Below are positions 1-7,747 of a stretch of 14,067 bases of DNA, in pieces. The notes beneath the pieces were generated by a model, which saw only the letters and a program-made list of their open reading frames with translations, ran no database searches and was not told the DNA's origin. The stretch lies in contig CAUBPS010000028.1 of assembly GCA_958437935.1 (NCBI GenBank), positions 1 through 14,067 on the forward strand, read 5' to 3'. Within the stretch, counting starts at the first letter, position 1. Each line of letters begins with the position of its first letter. The position numbers and the translations under genes were made by a program. Source of the DNA: an uncultured Collinsella sp. (GTDB lineage Bacteria > Actinomycetota > Coriobacteriia > Coriobacteriales > Coriobacteriaceae).

Positions 1-2
1 CC

Positions 3-116
3 GTACATGTACGGATGAATGTGGGAAGTGTTCGGATGAAGTTGATAATCAAGGGGCGGCGCGCCAGGGAGATAGTGGACGAGATAGTCGAGAAGCACGG
101 CCTCAAGAAGGAGTAA
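3..116 (+). CDS. Unidentified short or 5'-truncated reading frame (C-terminal tail)
   Basis: The frame is open from the window edge to a TAA at 114-116. It reads a charged, helix-prone tail ending REIVDEIVEKHGLKKE. Internal ATGs lie at 15 and 36; the second has a weak GGGAAG (23-28) seven bases upstream, which would give a 26-aa peptide. I do not recognise the family. It could be the end of a gene that starts left of the window, a tiny protein, or a chance frame. It is transcribed toward the convergent end of the ABC operon. Confidence 0.3.
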   Translation, partial: VHVRMNVGSVRMKLIIKGRRAREIVDEIVEKHGLKKE

Positions 117-322
117 CATCGGGATTTGCAGCGACGGACCTCAGGACGCTCTTACACCACGTCTGCGCGCGCGACCCGCCTAGAGGCCGTAAAGAGGTCA
201 TTTGAGGCAGTTTTGGCTGCTACTAAAAATGTAACAGTACTCATATTTGACCTTTTTTGGCCGCAGGGTCCGGAAGGGGCTGTCAATCGGGCCCCAAGAG
301 AGCTAATTCGAGTGCCGTGGAC
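117..322. other. Non-coding gap between converging transcripts, weak secondary structure
   Basis: I see no convincing gene here. AGGTCA at 195-200 can pair with TGACCT at 248-253, which is followed by a T-rich run. Between them is a small GCAG/CTGC stem (207-210 with 217-220). A GGGGC/GCCCC pair lies further right near 275-295. If the left-hand frame is a real gene, the 195-258 structure could end its transcript, but the long loop makes this weak. Confidence 0.3.
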
Positions 323-359
323 AAAAAAACGGGGGCGCAGGGTGTCCTGCGCCCCCGTT
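323..359 (-). terminator. Strong rho-independent terminator of the MarR-ABC operon
   Basis: Positions 329-341 pair perfectly with 346-358 (13 bp, mostly G-C) around a 4-nt loop at 342-345. Read on the minus strand, the stem is followed directly by a run of seven T (329 down to 323). It starts about 32 bases after the stop codon of the last ABC gene, which is the expected place for the operon terminator. Confidence 0.93.
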
Positions 360-390
360 CTCGGGCGTCATTCGTCTCCTGCGGCCGAAT

Positions 391-2247
391 CTACGCCGCC
401 TCGTCGAACTGCGAGTTGTACAGGTCGGCGTAGAAGCCGCCCTGGGCGAGCAGCTCGTCGTGCGTGCCCTTCTCGACGATGTCGCCGTCGCGGATTACTA
501 GGATCACGTCGGCGTTGCGGATCGTGGACAGGCGGTGCGCGATGACAAAGCTCGTGCGGCCCTGCATCAGCGCATCCATGGCGCGCTGGATGAGCTCCTC
601 GGTGCGGGTATCGACGTTGGAGGTCGCCTCGTCCAGAATCAGAGCCGGGCGGTCGGCCAAAATGGCACGGGCGATGGTCACGAGCTGGCGCTGGCCCTGC
701 GACAGGTTAGTGCCCTCCTCATTGATCATAAAGTCGTAGCCGCCGGCGAGCGTATGGATAAAGTGGTCGCAGCGTGCGGCGCGTGCAGCGGCTTCGACCT
801 CGGCATCGCTCGCGTCGGGACGTCCGTAGCGGATGTTCTCGCGGATGGTGCCGTTAAACAGCCAGGTATCCTGCAGCACCATGGCAAACTCGCCGCGCAG
901 TGCCGCGCGGTCCCAGTCGCGCACGTCAATGCCCTCGACACGTAGCGAACCGCCATCCACATCGTAAAAACGCTGCAGCAGCTTGATGAGCGTGGTCTTG
1001 CCGGCGCCGGTGGGACCGACGATGGCGATGGTCTGGCCGGGCTGCGCCTCGCAGCTAAAGTCGTGGATGATGGTCTTGTCGGGCGTGTAGCCAAACTTGA
1101 CATGGTCAAACTCCACGTGGCCAGGGCGCTTCTCGGGAATCTGCGCGTCGGCCTTCTGCTCCTCCTCGGGCGCGGCCAGGAACTCAAAGACGCGCTCGGT
1201 GGCGGCAGCCATCGACTGCATCGTGTTGCTCACGTTGCCCAGTTGCTGCACGGGCTGCGTAAAGTTGCGAACGTACTGGATAAAGCTCTGGATGTCGCCG
1301 GGCGTGGCATTGCCGGTCAGCGCGAGCTGTGCGCCCACCACGACGACGCCCACGTAGCCCATGTTGCCCACCAGGCTCATAAGCGGCATCATCAGGCCCG
1401 ACAGGAACTGCGAGCGCCAGCCACTAATAAAGAGACGGTCGTTTTGACGGTCGAACTCTTCGATCGAGGCCTCGGCGCGGTCGAACACCTGAATGACGTT
1501 CTGGCCGGCAAAGTCCTCCTCGATAATGCCGTTGACGGCGCCCAGAACCTGCTGCTGCTCGCGGAAGTACGGCTGCGAGAAGTGAATCATTACGGTCAAG
1601 ATAATCGCGGCGGCCGGCAGCGTGAGCACGGTGACGCCGGTAAGCGGCAGGCTGATCGAAAGCATCATGACGAGCACGCCGATAATCTGCGTCACCGACG
1701 TGATGAGCTGCGTCACGCTCTGGTTGAGCGACTGACCCAGCGTATCGACGTCGTTGGTGATGCGGCTGAGTACGTCTCCCTTGCTGTGGCCGTTGAAGTA
1801 ACTCATCGGCACGACGGCAATCTTGGCGGCGATTTCCTTGCGCATGCGGTAGCAGATCTTTTGCGTGACGCCGGTCATGAGCCAGCCCTGGACCAGGCTG
1901 CAGACAGAGCTCGCCAGATACAGGCAGAGCAAAAAGCCGAGCGTCTTGGCGATCCAGTCAAAGTCAACGTCGCCGGTGCCGTTGACCTTGGCGACCAGGC
2001 CTTCGAACAGCTTGGTCGTAACCTGGCCGAGCACCTTGGGTCCCACAATGTTAAAGATGACCGAGCACACGGCAAAGGCGACGGCGGCAAACACGGCAAT
2101 CTTGTGCTGGCCGATATAGCCGAGCAGCTGCCTCATGGTGCCCTTAAAGTCCTTGGCCTTTTCGCCGCGACGCATGCCGCCCATGCGGCCCATGGGACCA
2201 CGCTGGCGGGTGGGCTTGGGAATCTGAGTCTTGGTCTCGTCTGCCAT
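391..2247 (-). CDS. ABC exporter half-transporter, catalytic-site subunit (618 aa)
   Basis: This is a fused permease-ATPase of the multidrug/lipid exporter type. After a basic N-terminus come hydrophobic segments at about 49-70, 102-126, 183-222 and 285-310, then a nucleotide-binding domain from about 375. Motifs seen: Walker A GPTGAGKT 411-418, Q-loop Gln459, signature LSQGQ 515-519 (Gln where LSGGQ is usual), Walker B ALILDE 535-540 with the catalytic Glu540, and switch His571. Complete Walker B and His but an altered signature mark it as the active-site half of an asymmetric heterodimer with the gene upstream. Its ATG overlaps the upstream stop by one base (TAATG), and its AGGAGG site sits inside the last codons of that gene, so translation is probably coupled. 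The substrate cannot be told from sequence; drug, peptide or lipid are all possible. Confidence 0.95.
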   Translation of the reverse strand: MADETKTQIPKPTRQRGPMGRMGGMRRGEKAKDFKGTMRQLLGYIGQHKIAVFAAVAFAVCSVIFNIVGPKVLGQVTTKLFEGLVAKVNGTGDVDFDWIAKTLGFLLCLYLASSVCSLVQGWLMTGVTQKICYRMRKEIAAKIAVVPMSYFNGHSKGDVLSRITNDVDTLGQSLNQSVTQLITSVTQIIGVLVMMLSISLPLTGVTVLTLPAAAIILTVMIHFSQPYFREQQQVLGAVNGIIEEDFAGQNVIQVFDRAEASIEEFDRQNDRLFISGWRSQFLSGLMMPLMSLVGNMGYVGVVVVGAQLALTGNATPGDIQSFIQYVRNFTQPVQQLGNVSNTMQSMAAATERVFEFLAAPEEEQKADAQIPEKRPGHVEFDHVKFGYTPDKTIIHDFSCEAQPGQTIAIVGPTGAGKTTLIKLLQRFYDVDGGSLRVEGIDVRDWDRAALRGEFAMVLQDTWLFNGTIRENIRYGRPDASDAEVEAAARAARCDHFIHTLAGGYDFMINEEGTNLSQGQRQLVTIARAILADRPALILDEATSNVDTRTEELIQRAMDALMQGRTSFVIAHRLSTIRNADVILVIRDGDIVEKGTHDELLAQGGFYADLYNSQFDEAA

Positions 2248-4613
2248 TAGCGCTCGCCTCCTTCCATGACGGCTGCAATTTCTTCTTGGGTAAGCCCCAG
2301 CTCCTCGGCGGAAAGCTGCGACTGTGCGATCTCCAGGTACGCCGGGCAGCTGCGCAGCAGCTCCTCGTGCGTGCCGGTGCCCACTACGTGGCCGTAGTCG
2401 AGCACGATGATCTGGTCGGCGTGCATGATGGTCGCGATGCGCTGGGCCACGACCACGAGCGCGGCGTCGGTGACGTTTTTGGCCAACTCCTCGCGCAGGC
2501 GAGCGTCGGTCTTGTAGTCGAGGGCGCTAAACGAGTCATCGAACACCACGACCTCGGGCTTTTTGGCCAACGCGCGGGCGATGGCCAGGCGTTGGCGCTG
2601 ACCGCCCGAGACATTGGAGCCGCCCTGGCTGATGGGGGAGTCGTAGCCGCCCTCGCGCTCGGCGATAAAGTCTTCCGCCTGGGCGACGCGTGCTGCCTGG
2701 CGCATATCCTCGTCACTCACCATGTCGCCGGCAAACTTGAGGTTGCTCTCGACGGTACCCGAGAACAGACGACCCTGCTGCGGAATATAACCGATGCGGC
2801 GGCGCAGCTCGGAAAGGGTCATGTCGCGCACATCGATGCCGTCGAGCGAAATGCTGCCGCCCGTGACGTCGTACAGGCGCGGAATCAGCTGCACGAGCGT
2901 GGACTTGCCCGAGCCCGTGGAGCCAATAATGCCGAGCATCTGACCGGCATGCGTGGTGAAGTTCACGCCGCTGATGACGTCGGCGCGGGCATCGGGATAC
3001 TGGAAGCTCACGTCGCGGAAGGTGAGCTCGCCGCGCGGCGCGCTGGCAGCGGGCAGTTTGGGCGAGGCGGGGTCGTTGATGCTCGTGGGGCAGGTGATGA
3101 CCTCTTCCACGCGCTCGGCTGCGACCTCGGCGCGGGGCAGGATGACCGAAACCATGGTGAGGATCATAAACGCCATGACGATCTGCATGGTGTAGGAGAT
3201 AAACGCCATCATGTTGCCGACCTGCATCACGCCGTCGGACACGCCCTGCGCGCCAAACCAGACGATAAGCACGGTGATGCAGTTCATGACGAGCATCATG
3301 AGCGGCATCATAAAGCTCATGGCTCGGTTGGTGTAGAGCTGCGTGGTCATCAGGTCGAGCGAAGCCTTGTCAAAACGCTCGAGCTCATGCTCCTCGCGGT
3401 TGAACGAGCGGATGGGCATAAGGCCGTCGAGCAGCTCGCGGGCGGTAAGGTTCACACGGTCCACAAAGCTCTGCATCTTTTTGAACTTGGGCATGGTGAG
3501 GCCCATAAGCACGCCGACGACGGCCGAGACCGCGATGATGGCCACGGCGATGGTCCACTCTAGGCCGGTATGGTTGGCCAGGACGCGCATGACGGCGACG
3601 ATGCCCATGACGGGGGCCATCAGACACATGCGGATAAACAGGGTTGCGGCCATCTGGATCTGCTGAATGTCGTTGGTGCAGCGGGTGATGAGCGAGGCCT
3701 GGCTAAACTTGCCCACCTCGGCCGGCGAGAAGTGCATAACCTTGTTGAAGGTCTCGCGGCGCAGGTCGCGGGCGATGGAGCAGGCGGTGCGCGAAGCCAC
3801 GGCACCGGTCAGGATGGTGGCGACGAGCGAGATCAGGCACAGACCAAACATCGTGGTCGCCATGCGGCCCAGGTAGGCGTTCTGCACGTCGGCGGGGTCG
3901 ATGCCCTGCGCCTTGTACTCGTCTTGCACATAGCTCACGGCGCGTTGGGTCACGATGGAGCCCGACATGGAGCCCATTTTGTCCGCCATATCGTTGGCGC
4001 CCTCGACGAGCTTGCCCTGGTCGATTAGGCCGCCTTCAACGCCTAGACGCAGACCCTTCATGGTGATCTTACCGCCGTCGGCATCAATCTGCTTTTGCAT
4101 GTTCTGCGCCGCTGCGGCCTTCTGCTGCATCTCGGCGAGTTGCTCGGACGTCATCGCCGCCATCTGCTCGGGCGTGGGCATGGCCCGGGCGCCGCTGTTG
4201 TCTTTCTCGCCGGACGTGCCCATCATGTCGCCCATGGAGTTGGCATCGATGCCCTGGTTGAACGAAAGGACGACAGTCTCGGGCAGGCTCATGATGTCGG
4301 AAATCTTGCCGCCGTCGGCGCGCTCCTCCTCGGTGCCCTTGTACGTTCGAATGCCGTTATTGTCCGCCTTGCTAAACACGGCCTCCACAGCCTTGGCGTC
4401 CTTGGTGCTCATAAAGAGTTCGAGGTCGTCGAGCGATTCGGCACGGATGGTGTCGGGCACGGGCGACGCGATGCCGCCTTGCTGCACACCCACGTCGACG
4501 ATGTCGCTCATATAGGTAGGCAGCGCCAGATCGGCGTTGCAGCTGATTACGATAAGTACGATAGCTGCGAACAGTGCCAGGATATGTTTTTTAAAGAGCT
4601 TGAGAATCCTCAC
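2247..4613 (-). CDS. ABC exporter half-transporter, degenerate-site subunit with large extracytoplasmic loop (788 aa)
   Basis: This is the partner of the downstream ABC gene. A first membrane helix at about 11-30 is followed by some 200 residues (about 41-245) before the second helix at about 251-272. That loop is rich in Met, Ala and Gln and includes a helical stretch at about 148-178. Further hydrophobic segments lie near 325-342, 352-372, 432-453 and 466-492. The ATPase domain has Walker A GSTGSGKS 564-571 and an intact signature VSGGQ 668-672. Walker B ends FDD (Asp693 replaces the catalytic Glu), and the switch His is Gln724 in VVAQRIATI. These two changes are typical of the non-hydrolysing site in heterodimeric exporters of the TM287/288 kind. 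The start is GTG at 4613 with GGAGAG seven bases upstream, overlapping the MarR stop by 4 nt. Usual half-transporters are near 580-620 aa, and the extra length is all in the first loop. Confidence 0.94.
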   Translation of the reverse strand: MRILKLFKKHILALFAAIVLIVISCNADLALPTYMSDIVDVGVQQGGIASPVPDTIRAESLDDLELFMSTKDAKAVEAVFSKADNNGIRTYKGTEEERADGGKISDIMSLPETVVLSFNQGIDANSMGDMMGTSGEKDNSGARAMPTPEQMAAMTSEQLAEMQQKAAAAQNMQKQIDADGGKITMKGLRLGVEGGLIDQGKLVEGANDMADKMGSMSGSIVTQRAVSYVQDEYKAQGIDPADVQNAYLGRMATTMFGLCLISLVATILTGAVASRTACSIARDLRRETFNKVMHFSPAEVGKFSQASLITRCTNDIQQIQMAATLFIRMCLMAPVMGIVAVMRVLANHTGLEWTIAVAIIAVSAVVGVLMGLTMPKFKKMQSFVDRVNLTARELLDGLMPIRSFNREEHELERFDKASLDLMTTQLYTNRAMSFMMPLMMLVMNCITVLIVWFGAQGVSDGVMQVGNMMAFISYTMQIVMAFMILTMVSVILPRAEVAAERVEEVITCPTSINDPASPKLPAASAPRGELTFRDVSFQYPDARADVISGVNFTTHAGQMLGIIGSTGSGKSTLVQLIPRLYDVTGGSISLDGIDVRDMTLSELRRRIGYIPQQGRLFSGTVESNLKFAGDMVSDEDMRQAARVAQAEDFIAEREGGYDSPISQGGSNVSGGQRQRLAIARALAKKPEVVVFDDSFSALDYKTDARLREELAKNVTDAALVVVAQRIATIMHADQIIVLDYGHVVGTGTHEELLRSCPAYLEIAQSQLSAEELGLTQEEIAAVMEGGER

Positions 4614-5059
4614 TCGGCATCTCTCCTTTCTTGATTGCGGTCGATAATTTCGTTGGCACGTCTAAGAAGGCGCACCATCTCTTGGGTATCTGTTTCGCCA
4701 AGCTGCTCGAGGAAGGCCGCGGTGCGGTCCTCGAATTCCCGACGTTTGATTTCGATAACCTGGAATCCTTTGTCGGTCACCGTGACGTGTACGCGACGAC
4801 GGTCGGTCTTTGAGTGCTCGCGCTCGACCCAGCCCTTGGCCTCGAGGGCGCGCAGGATATTGGCGATGCGGGCGCTCGAGACCCAGGCACGATCGGCGAG
4901 TTCGCTCGGCGTGAGCGAGCCGCCGGCGCGCATGAGGGCGCGCATGACGGCCATCTCGCCACCCAGAGCCTGGTCGGCAAAGCGCGAAACGCGCTGGTGC
5001 ATGCTGCCAAACTCGGTAAAGAGCTGACGCCCAAGCTCATGGAAATCGGTATCTTCCAC
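4610..5059 (-). CDS. MarR-family transcriptional regulator of the ABC exporter operon
   Basis: This 149-aa protein has the MarR layout: dimerisation helices at both ends and a winged helix between. The helix-turn-helix runs about 49-75 (LTPSELADRAWVSSARIANI), followed by the wing with DRRR at 86-89 and the typical TVTDKG at 93-98. It is the first gene of the operon and overlaps the 788-aa ABC gene by 4 nt. In such arrangements the regulator usually represses its own operon and releases on binding a small molecule, often one the exporter removes; that role is inferred. The start is a GTG at 5059 preceded by TAGGGG about seven bases away. Operator-like repeats overlap this start codon. Confidence 0.93.
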   Translation of the reverse strand: MEDTDFHELGRQLFTEFGSMHQRVSRFADQALGGEMAVMRALMRAGGSLTPSELADRAWVSSARIANILRALEAKGWVEREHSKTDRRRVHVTVTDKGFQVIEIKRREFEDRTAAFLEQLGETDTQEMVRLLRRANEIIDRNQERRDAE

Positions 5060-5098
5060 CGAAAACCCCTAACACTAGAAACTATTTTCGGTGAAAGA
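5052..5098 (-). promoter_or_regulatory. Twin MarR operator-like sites over the operon start
   Basis: A 14-bp arm at 5052-5065 is repeated in inverted orientation at 5085-5098 with a single mismatch. The core of each copy is itself close to palindromic: TTTCGGTGAAA at 5086-5096 is TTTC-3-GAAA, and the left copy 5054-5064 differs by one base. The two centres are 32 bp apart, about three helical turns. A TATCAT box on the minus strand (5103 down to 5098) would put transcription start within the right-hand site; its -35 is poor. The left site covers the GTG start of the regulator. The pattern fits two MarR dimers autorepressing the operon. Confidence 0.6.
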
Positions 5099-5134
5099 TG
5101 ATACCCTTGCACGCGCACCCTATACGGTAGAATT

Positions 5135-5226
5135 TTTGGGACATGTCTAGAAAACTACCTTTAGGCGACCTCCGTGCACCGTCGGTACCAGCAAAGTTAG
5201 GGGTAGATCGTTAGGCATGTCCCAAA
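5135..5226. repeat. ~92-bp segment bounded by 11-bp perfect inverted repeats
   Basis: TTTGGGACATG at 5135-5145 is repeated exactly in inverted orientation as CATGTCCCAAA at 5216-5226. A shorter pair, CTACC 5155-5159 and GGTAG 5202-5206, nests inside. There is no coding capacity, and I see no clear target-site duplication beside the ends. It could be a small non-autonomous mobile element, a remnant of an insertion sequence, or a structured regulatory region between the divergent marR and pflB promoters. Confidence 0.55.
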
Positions 5227-5353
5227 GCCTACTCAGAGGCACTTTACCCTGCTAAAACTGGCATAACAGCTAGAGTGAACGTCGTACAAAGGCAAGGAAA
5301 AATACCAAACAAATCGGTGAACGGTAGTCGTTCGCGCTCGCATTTCCTGCGGG

Positions 5354-5610
5354 TTTGTAAAAAACGCTCTTATGATATAAAAAAAGAAACATATAACAGC
5401 CCAGATGGAGAGGGTCGCTATGTTATCCTTCTCAAACGGGTGAAATCTTGGGTTTTGGGTTGTAGCTCCAAGGTGGACAAACGTTTTTCCTGCGCCAACG
5501 TGTGGTGAAGAACGGAAGAAGCCGGTAGTGCAAGCCGATAATTCAAGAATTCAATAAGCAGCGGTGTGAGAGAGCGCCGCATTACACGTAACTAGGAGCG
5601 TGGTTACACA
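5354..5610 (+). promoter_or_regulatory. Candidate pflB promoter and ~220-nt untranslated leader
   Basis: An AT-rich patch contains TATGATATAAA at 5371-5381, the best -10-like sequence upstream of the lyase gene, with a weak TTTGTA at 5354-5359 sixteen bases before TATAAA. Transcription from here would leave a leader of over 200 nt. Within the leader CTTGG and CCAAG (near 5449 and 5468) can pair. I saw no clear Rex, FNR or riboswitch consensus. The ribosome site AGGAG 5594-5598 lies 12 bases before the ATG, which is somewhat far. The rest of the gap back to 5227 shows no gene. Confidence 0.35.
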
Positions 5611-7662
5611 ATGCAGGAGGCATGGGAAGGCTTCAAGGAAGGCATCTGGACGGGAGAAGTTGACGTCCGAGACTTTATCCAGAAGAACTACACCCCCTAC
5701 GAGGGCGACGAGTCGTTCCTCGCCGGCCCGACCGAGCGTACCAAGGAGCTGTGGGGCGAGGTTCTCGACCTGCTGCTCAAGGAGCGCGAGCAGGGCGGTG
5801 TCCTCGATATGGACACCAAGACCGTTACGGGTATCGTGAGCCACCCCGCTGGCTACATCGATAACGCCCACCGCGAGAAGGAGACCATCGTCGGTCTTCA
5901 GACCGACAAGCCGCTCAAGCGCGCGCTGCACGTCAACGGCGGTATCCGCATCGCTTGCCAGGCCGCCAGCCAGCACGGCTACAAGGTCGACGAGAACGTT
6001 GTCGAGCGCTACACTTTCGAGCGCAAGACCCACAACGCCGGCGTCTTCGATGTTTACACCCCCGAGATGCGTGCTTGCCGCTCGGCTCACATCATCACCG
6101 GTCTGCCCGATGGCTATGGCCGCGGCCGCATCATCGGCGACTACCGTCGTGTTGCCCTGTACGGTGTCGACTACCTGATCAAGGACAAGGAGGCCCAGAA
6201 GGCTTCCACCCCGACGGTCATGACCGCCGACAACATCCGCGATCGTGAGGAGCTGCAGGAGCAGATCCGCGCCCTCGGCGAGCTCAAGATGATGGCCGAG
6301 ACCTATGGTTTCGATATTTCCAACCCTGCTACCAACACGCAGGAGGCCATCCAGTGGATGTACTTCGCCTACCTCGCTGCCGTCAAGGAGCAGAACGGCG
6401 CCGCTATGTCCATCGGCCGTACCTCCACGTTCATCGACATCTACGCTGAGCGCGACCTTGCCAACGGTACCTTCACCGAGGAGCAGATCCAGGAGTTCGT
6501 GGATCACTTCATCATGAAGCTCCGCATGGTCAAGTTTGCCCGTACCCCCGAGTACCAGGCCCTGTTTACTGGCGATCCGCAGTGGGTCACCGAGTCCATC
6601 GGCGGCATGGGTGTTGACGGCCGTACGCTCGTTACCAAGATGAGCTACCGCTACCTGCACACGCTCGAGAACATGGGCACCAGCCCCGAGCCCAACATGA
6701 CCGTTCTGTGGTCGACCCGTCTGCCCGAGAACTTTAAGAAGTTCTGCGCCAAGACTTCTGTCGCCAGCTCCTCGATCCAGTACGAGAACGACGACCTCAT
6801 GCGCGTTTACCACGGCGACGACTACGGCATCGCCTGCTGCGTGTCCTCCATGCGCATTGGCAAGGAGATGCAGTTCTTCGGCGCCCGTGCCAACTTGGCC
6901 AAGTGCCTGCTGTACGCACTCAACGGCGGTGTTGACGAGGTCTCCAAGAAGCAGGTCGGCCCCAAGTACCGCGCCGTCGAGGGCGATACGCTCGATTACG
7001 ACGACGTTGTGGCCAAGTACAACGACATGATGAAGTGGCTCGCTGGCGTGTACGTCAACTCGCTGAACATCATCCACTACATGCACGACAAGTACTGCTA
7101 CGAGCGCATCCAGATGGCTCTGCACGACAAGCACGTGCACCGCTGGTTCGCTACGGGCATCGCTGGCCTTTCCGTCGTGGCTGACTCCCTGTCCGCCATC
7201 AAGTACGCCAAGGTCCACCCCGTCCGTGACGAGAACGGCATCATCGTCGACTTCGAGACCGAGGGCGAGTTCCCCAAGTACGGTAACGACGACGACCGCG
7301 TCGACCAGATCGCTCACGACGTTGTGCACCAGTTCATGGAGTACATCCGCATGAACGACACCTACCGCAACTCCGTGCCCACGACCTCGGTTCTGACCAT
7401 TACCTCCAACGTCGTGTACGGTAAGAAGACCGGCTCCACGCCCGACGGCCGCAAGGCTGGCCAGCCGTTCGCCCCGGGTGCTAACCCCATGCACAAGCGC
7501 GATATCCACGGCGCCATCGCTTCGCTGTCTTCGGTTTCCAAGCTCCCGTTCCGCGATGCTCAGGACGGCATCTCCAACACCTTCTCCATCATCCCGAGTG
7601 CGCTCGGCAAGGAGGACCAGGTGTTCTTTGGCGATATCGACCTTGATCAGCTGGGCGAGTAA
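5611..7662 (+). CDS. pflB: Pyruvate formate-lyase catalytic subunit lacking the glycyl-radical domain (split PFL, 683 aa)
   Basis: The protein matches pyruvate formate-lyase (pyruvate + CoA to acetyl-CoA + formate) along nearly the whole length of the E. coli enzyme, from AWEGF and RDFIQKNYTPYEGDESFLAG at the N-terminus onward. Visible active-site elements are the adjacent cysteines Cys409-Cys410 in GIACCVSSM (E. coli 418-419), Trp325 in DPQWVTESIGGMG, Arg171 in the GRGRIIGDYRR region and Arg426 in FFGARANLAK. It ends at FSIIPSALGKEDQVFFGDIDLDQLGE and a TAA, about 77 residues short of the E. coli enzyme, and has no RVSGYA motif. That domain is encoded by the next gene. No internal frameshift or stop is seen. 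Codons are strongly C-biased, as in highly expressed genes. The activating radical-SAM enzyme (PflA) is not in this window. Confidence 0.96.
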   Translation: MQEAWEGFKEGIWTGEVDVRDFIQKNYTPYEGDESFLAGPTERTKELWGEVLDLLLKEREQGGVLDMDTKTVTGIVSHPAGYIDNAHREKETIVGLQTDKPLKRALHVNGGIRIACQAASQHGYKVDENVVERYTFERKTHNAGVFDVYTPEMRACRSAHIITGLPDGYGRGRIIGDYRRVALYGVDYLIKDKEAQKASTPTVMTADNIRDREELQEQIRALGELKMMAETYGFDISNPATNTQEAIQWMYFAYLAAVKEQNGAAMSIGRTSTFIDIYAERDLANGTFTEEQIQEFVDHFIMKLRMVKFARTPEYQALFTGDPQWVTESIGGMGVDGRTLVTKMSYRYLHTLENMGTSPEPNMTVLWSTRLPENFKKFCAKTSVASSSIQYENDDLMRVYHGDDYGIACCVSSMRIGKEMQFFGARANLAKCLLYALNGGVDEVSKKQVGPKYRAVEGDTLDYDDVVAKYNDMMKWLAGVYVNSLNIIHYMHDKYCYERIQMALHDKHVHRWFATGIAGLSVVADSLSAIKYAKVHPVRDENGIIVDFETEGEFPKYGNDDDRVDQIAHDVVHQFMEYIRMNDTYRNSVPTTSVLTITSNVVYGKKTGSTPDGRKAGQPFAPGANPMHKRDIHGAIASLSSVSKLPFRDAQDGISNTFSIIPSALGKEDQVFFGDIDLDQLGE

Positions 7663-7663
7663 C

Positions 7664-7727
7664 TATTGTTAGTGCTATACTAACAATAACGATTACTGAT
7701 TAGCGCGCCGGTTTTGGCCGGCGCCTA
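7664..7727 (+). promoter_or_regulatory. Two consecutive hairpins between the split PFL genes
   Basis: The first hairpin is a perfect 10-bp A/T-rich stem, TATTGTTAGT 7664-7673 with ACTAACAATA 7679-7688, loop GCTAT. The second is a G/C-rich stem, 7705-7711 with 7718-7724, extended by TAG/CTA (7701-7703 with 7725-7727) across one bulged base. Neither is followed by a T run, so neither is a standard terminator. They are more likely RNA processing or stability elements that let the small radical subunit be made at a different level from the large one. Function is inferred. Confidence 0.6.
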
Positions 7728-7747
7728 TCGATCGAAGGAGACACATT

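Noticed and set aside
1063..3563. Long plus-strand open frames (1063-2250 and 2286-3563) opposite the ABC genes
   Set aside because: They are His/Ala/Asp-rich shadows of the two ABC genes, whose conserved motifs are unambiguous on the minus strand.
5479..5486. AAACGTTT in the pflB leader as another LacI-type operator
   Set aside because: Only the 8-bp palindromic core matches; the TTGACAT extension shared by the four sucrose-locus sites is missing, so chance is likely.
5275..5508. 77-codon frame in the gap before pflB
   Set aside because: It has a GTG start without a ribosome site, atypical composition, and runs across the likely pflB promoter; no support for coding.
5551..7509. 652-codon open frame on the minus strand opposite pflB
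   Set aside because: The protein is a low-complexity Val/Leu/Asp/His-rich translation that mirrors the strongly biased codons of pflB; it is an antisense shadow.
5611..7662. pflB as a truncated pseudogene or sequencing frameshift
   Set aside because: The break falls exactly at a domain boundary, the missing domain is an intact gene with its own strong ribosome site in a different frame, and structured intergenic sequence separates them. Both parts keep their key residues.
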